This document shows positions 6,092-6,738 of a DNA stretch of 6,738 bases, piece by piece. Origin of the DNA: CAYGWP01 sp964353455. GTDB taxonomy: Bacteria > Planctomycetota > Phycisphaerae > FEN-1346. Numbering within the stretch: the first letter of the stretch is position 1; each line of letters starts with the position of its first letter. Where the stretch lies: assembly GCA_964353455.1 (NCBI GenBank), contig CAYGWP010000053.1, forward strand, positions 1-6,738. Direction: 5' to 3'. Below the pieces are notes generated by a model that saw nothing but the letters and a program-made list of their open reading frames with translations, was not told where the DNA came from and ran no database searches. Both the position numbers and the translations under genes were made by a program.

Positions 6092-6543
6092 TGGCCATGC
6101 GAGATAAGGACTACATTGCGGTCGTGCAGTGCGAGATCGTCCGCCAGCGGTGCTCGGGGTATTACTGCGAGAAGGCGTTCAACGAGCGGGCGGACGGCTT
6201 TGCGGCGTATCCGAAGGACAAGGCCGTCCGCATCCTGTACATGACTTGCGGCGGATGCTGCGGCAGGGGCGTCCAGCGGCGCCTGACGCACCTTGCTCGG
6301 AAACTGAAGAAGCACGAAGGCATCGACCGCGACCGAATTGTTGTGCAGTTGTCGTCCTGCATTACGAAGGACAACTACCATTCGCCGCGGTGCCAGTTTG
6401 TGGATTACATGAAGGAGATTATCGCGCGGGCGGGCCTGGAGTGCCGCGAGGACACGCACATCAGCCCCCGTGCCGAGGAGCGCCGGCGGGCGGGGGTGTA
6501 CGGCAAGCGTCCCGCGAAGCGTGCGCGACGCAGCCGCACTTAG
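6091..6543 (+). CDS. CGGC-domain putative metal-binding protein
   Basis: A 150-residue protein of the CGGC family (named for its conserved CGGC motif), thought to bind metal through cysteines; no biochemical role is established. No signal peptide or membrane segment is seen, so it should be cytoplasmic. The N terminus has IAVVQCEIVRQRCSGYYCEKAFNER-type spacing, with Cys14, Cys21 and Cys26; MTCGGCCGRG (51-60) is the signature; SSC (88-90), HSPRC (97-101) and GLEC (115-118) complete nine cysteines. The family's final EDTH block is present (120-123). The last 25 residues are very basic (RRRAG...KRPAKRARRSRT) and lie beyond the usual domain, possibly nucleic-acid binding or simply a charged tail. 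Its start codon shares an A with the stop of the arabinofuranosidase gene (TGATG), so it is probably translationally coupled and expressed with it. The reason for this pairing is unknown. Confidence 0.88.
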   Translation: MAMRDKDYIAVVQCEIVRQRCSGYYCEKAFNERADGFAAYPKDKAVRILYMTCGGCCGRGVQRRLTHLARKLKKHEGIDRDRIVVQLSSCITKDNYHSPRCQFVDYMKEIIARAGLECREDTHISPRAEERRRAGVYGKRPAKRARRSRT

Positions 6544-6564
6544 AGCACTCAAGGGTTGGATAGT

Positions 6565-6594
6565 GGCGCGGCGGGTCTCCGCACCCGCCGCGCC
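6565..6594 (+). repeat. GC-rich 12-bp perfect hairpin after the CGGC gene
   Basis: GGCGCGGCGGGT and ACCCGCCGCGCC pair perfectly around the 6-base loop CTCCGC, beginning 22 bases after the stop codon. There is no T-run, so it is not a standard intrinsic terminator, though such a stem may still stall polymerase or protect the 3' end. GCGCGGCGGGTC recurs at 6614-6625, and GGCGCGGCGGG at 3704-3714, which marks it as a repeat. Confidence 0.7.
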
Positions 6595-6613
6595 GGCACG
6601 CAACACTAGGCAA

Positions 6614-6677
6614 GCGCGGCGGGTCCGGCCTTCGCCCGCCGTAGGGCTACGGCCCGCAGGCCGGAGCCCCGCCGTGC
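6614..6677 (+). repeat. Long branched hairpin repeat
   Basis: Three nested stems can form: GCGCGGCGGG with CCCGCCGTGC (6614-6623/6668-6677, one G-T pair), TCCGGCCT with AGGCCGGA (6624-6631/6658-6665, two-base bulge between them), and GCCGTAG with CTACGGC (6638-6644/6647-6653). The 8-mer CACGCAAC follows both this and the preceding hairpin (6597-6604 and 6681-6688), so the two are diverged tandem units of a REP-like family. The rest of 6544-6738 holds no gene. Confidence 0.65.
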
Positions 6678-6698
6678 CAACACGCAACGTTAAACCGC

Positions 6699-6726
6699 TT
6701 TAGCCGGACGTCGAAGCGACCGCGTT
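6699..6726 (+). repeat. Possible decayed copy of the intergenic element
   Basis: TTTAGCCG (6699-6706), TCGAAG (6711-6716) and CGCGTT (6721-6726) occur in the same order and near the same spacing as in the left arm at 1158-1188. The bases between them differ, so this is a weak, degenerate match close to the window edge. Confidence 0.35.
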
Positions 6727-6738
6727 AAGAGGCTGTTT

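Noticed and set aside
5704..6687. 327-codon minus-strand open frame at the right end
   Set aside because: Antisense to the GH51 and CGGC genes and through the hairpin region; no domain.

Overview
The window is GC-rich bacterial chromosome (high-GC third codon positions, few AT tracts). It carries five protein genes separated by repeat-rich gaps. My best guess is Planctomycetota or a relative. The grounds are the large membrane-anchored VWA/glutamine-amidotransferase-fold protein, a secreted GH51 arabinofuranosidase, a CGGC-domain protein, and many short palindromic repeats of the AGCCGCGAC type, both between and inside genes. This placement is inference; there is no rRNA or marker gene here to settle it.

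Layout. Positions 1-1035 (minus) hold the first 345 codons of tldD, a TldD-type metalloprotease gene that runs off the left edge. A divergent intergenic region (1036-1309) holds a tldD promoter and a striking repeat cluster: a perfect 28-bp inverted repeat flanked by tandem 15-mers and two identical 25-bp units. Positions 1310-3616 (plus) encode a 768-residue VWA protein with three membrane segments. This gene carries three palindromic repeat-like segments that are read through in frame. Positions 3617-3787 hold half of the same intergenic repeat plus a probable promoter for ribH (3788-4273, lumazine synthase). A 114-bp gap with GACCCC-type repeats follows. Then come a secreted alpha-L-arabinofuranosidase (4388-6091) and a CGGC-domain protein (6091-6543), which overlap by one base and look translationally coupled. 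The last 195 bases contain no gene, only GC-rich hairpins and a decayed copy of the intergenic repeat.

The genes do not form one pathway: peptide/protein maturation (tldD), envelope-associated VWA protein, riboflavin synthesis (ribH) and plant-polysaccharide breakdown (GH51 with the CGGC gene) are independent units. The most unusual feature is the repeat biology. Related palindromes sit between genes and also inside the VWA coding sequence. Two copies in that gene are in the same reading frame and encode matching octapeptides, resembling in concept the in-frame palindromic elements described in Rickettsia. I see no defence system, CRISPR array, transposase, tRNA or rRNA.
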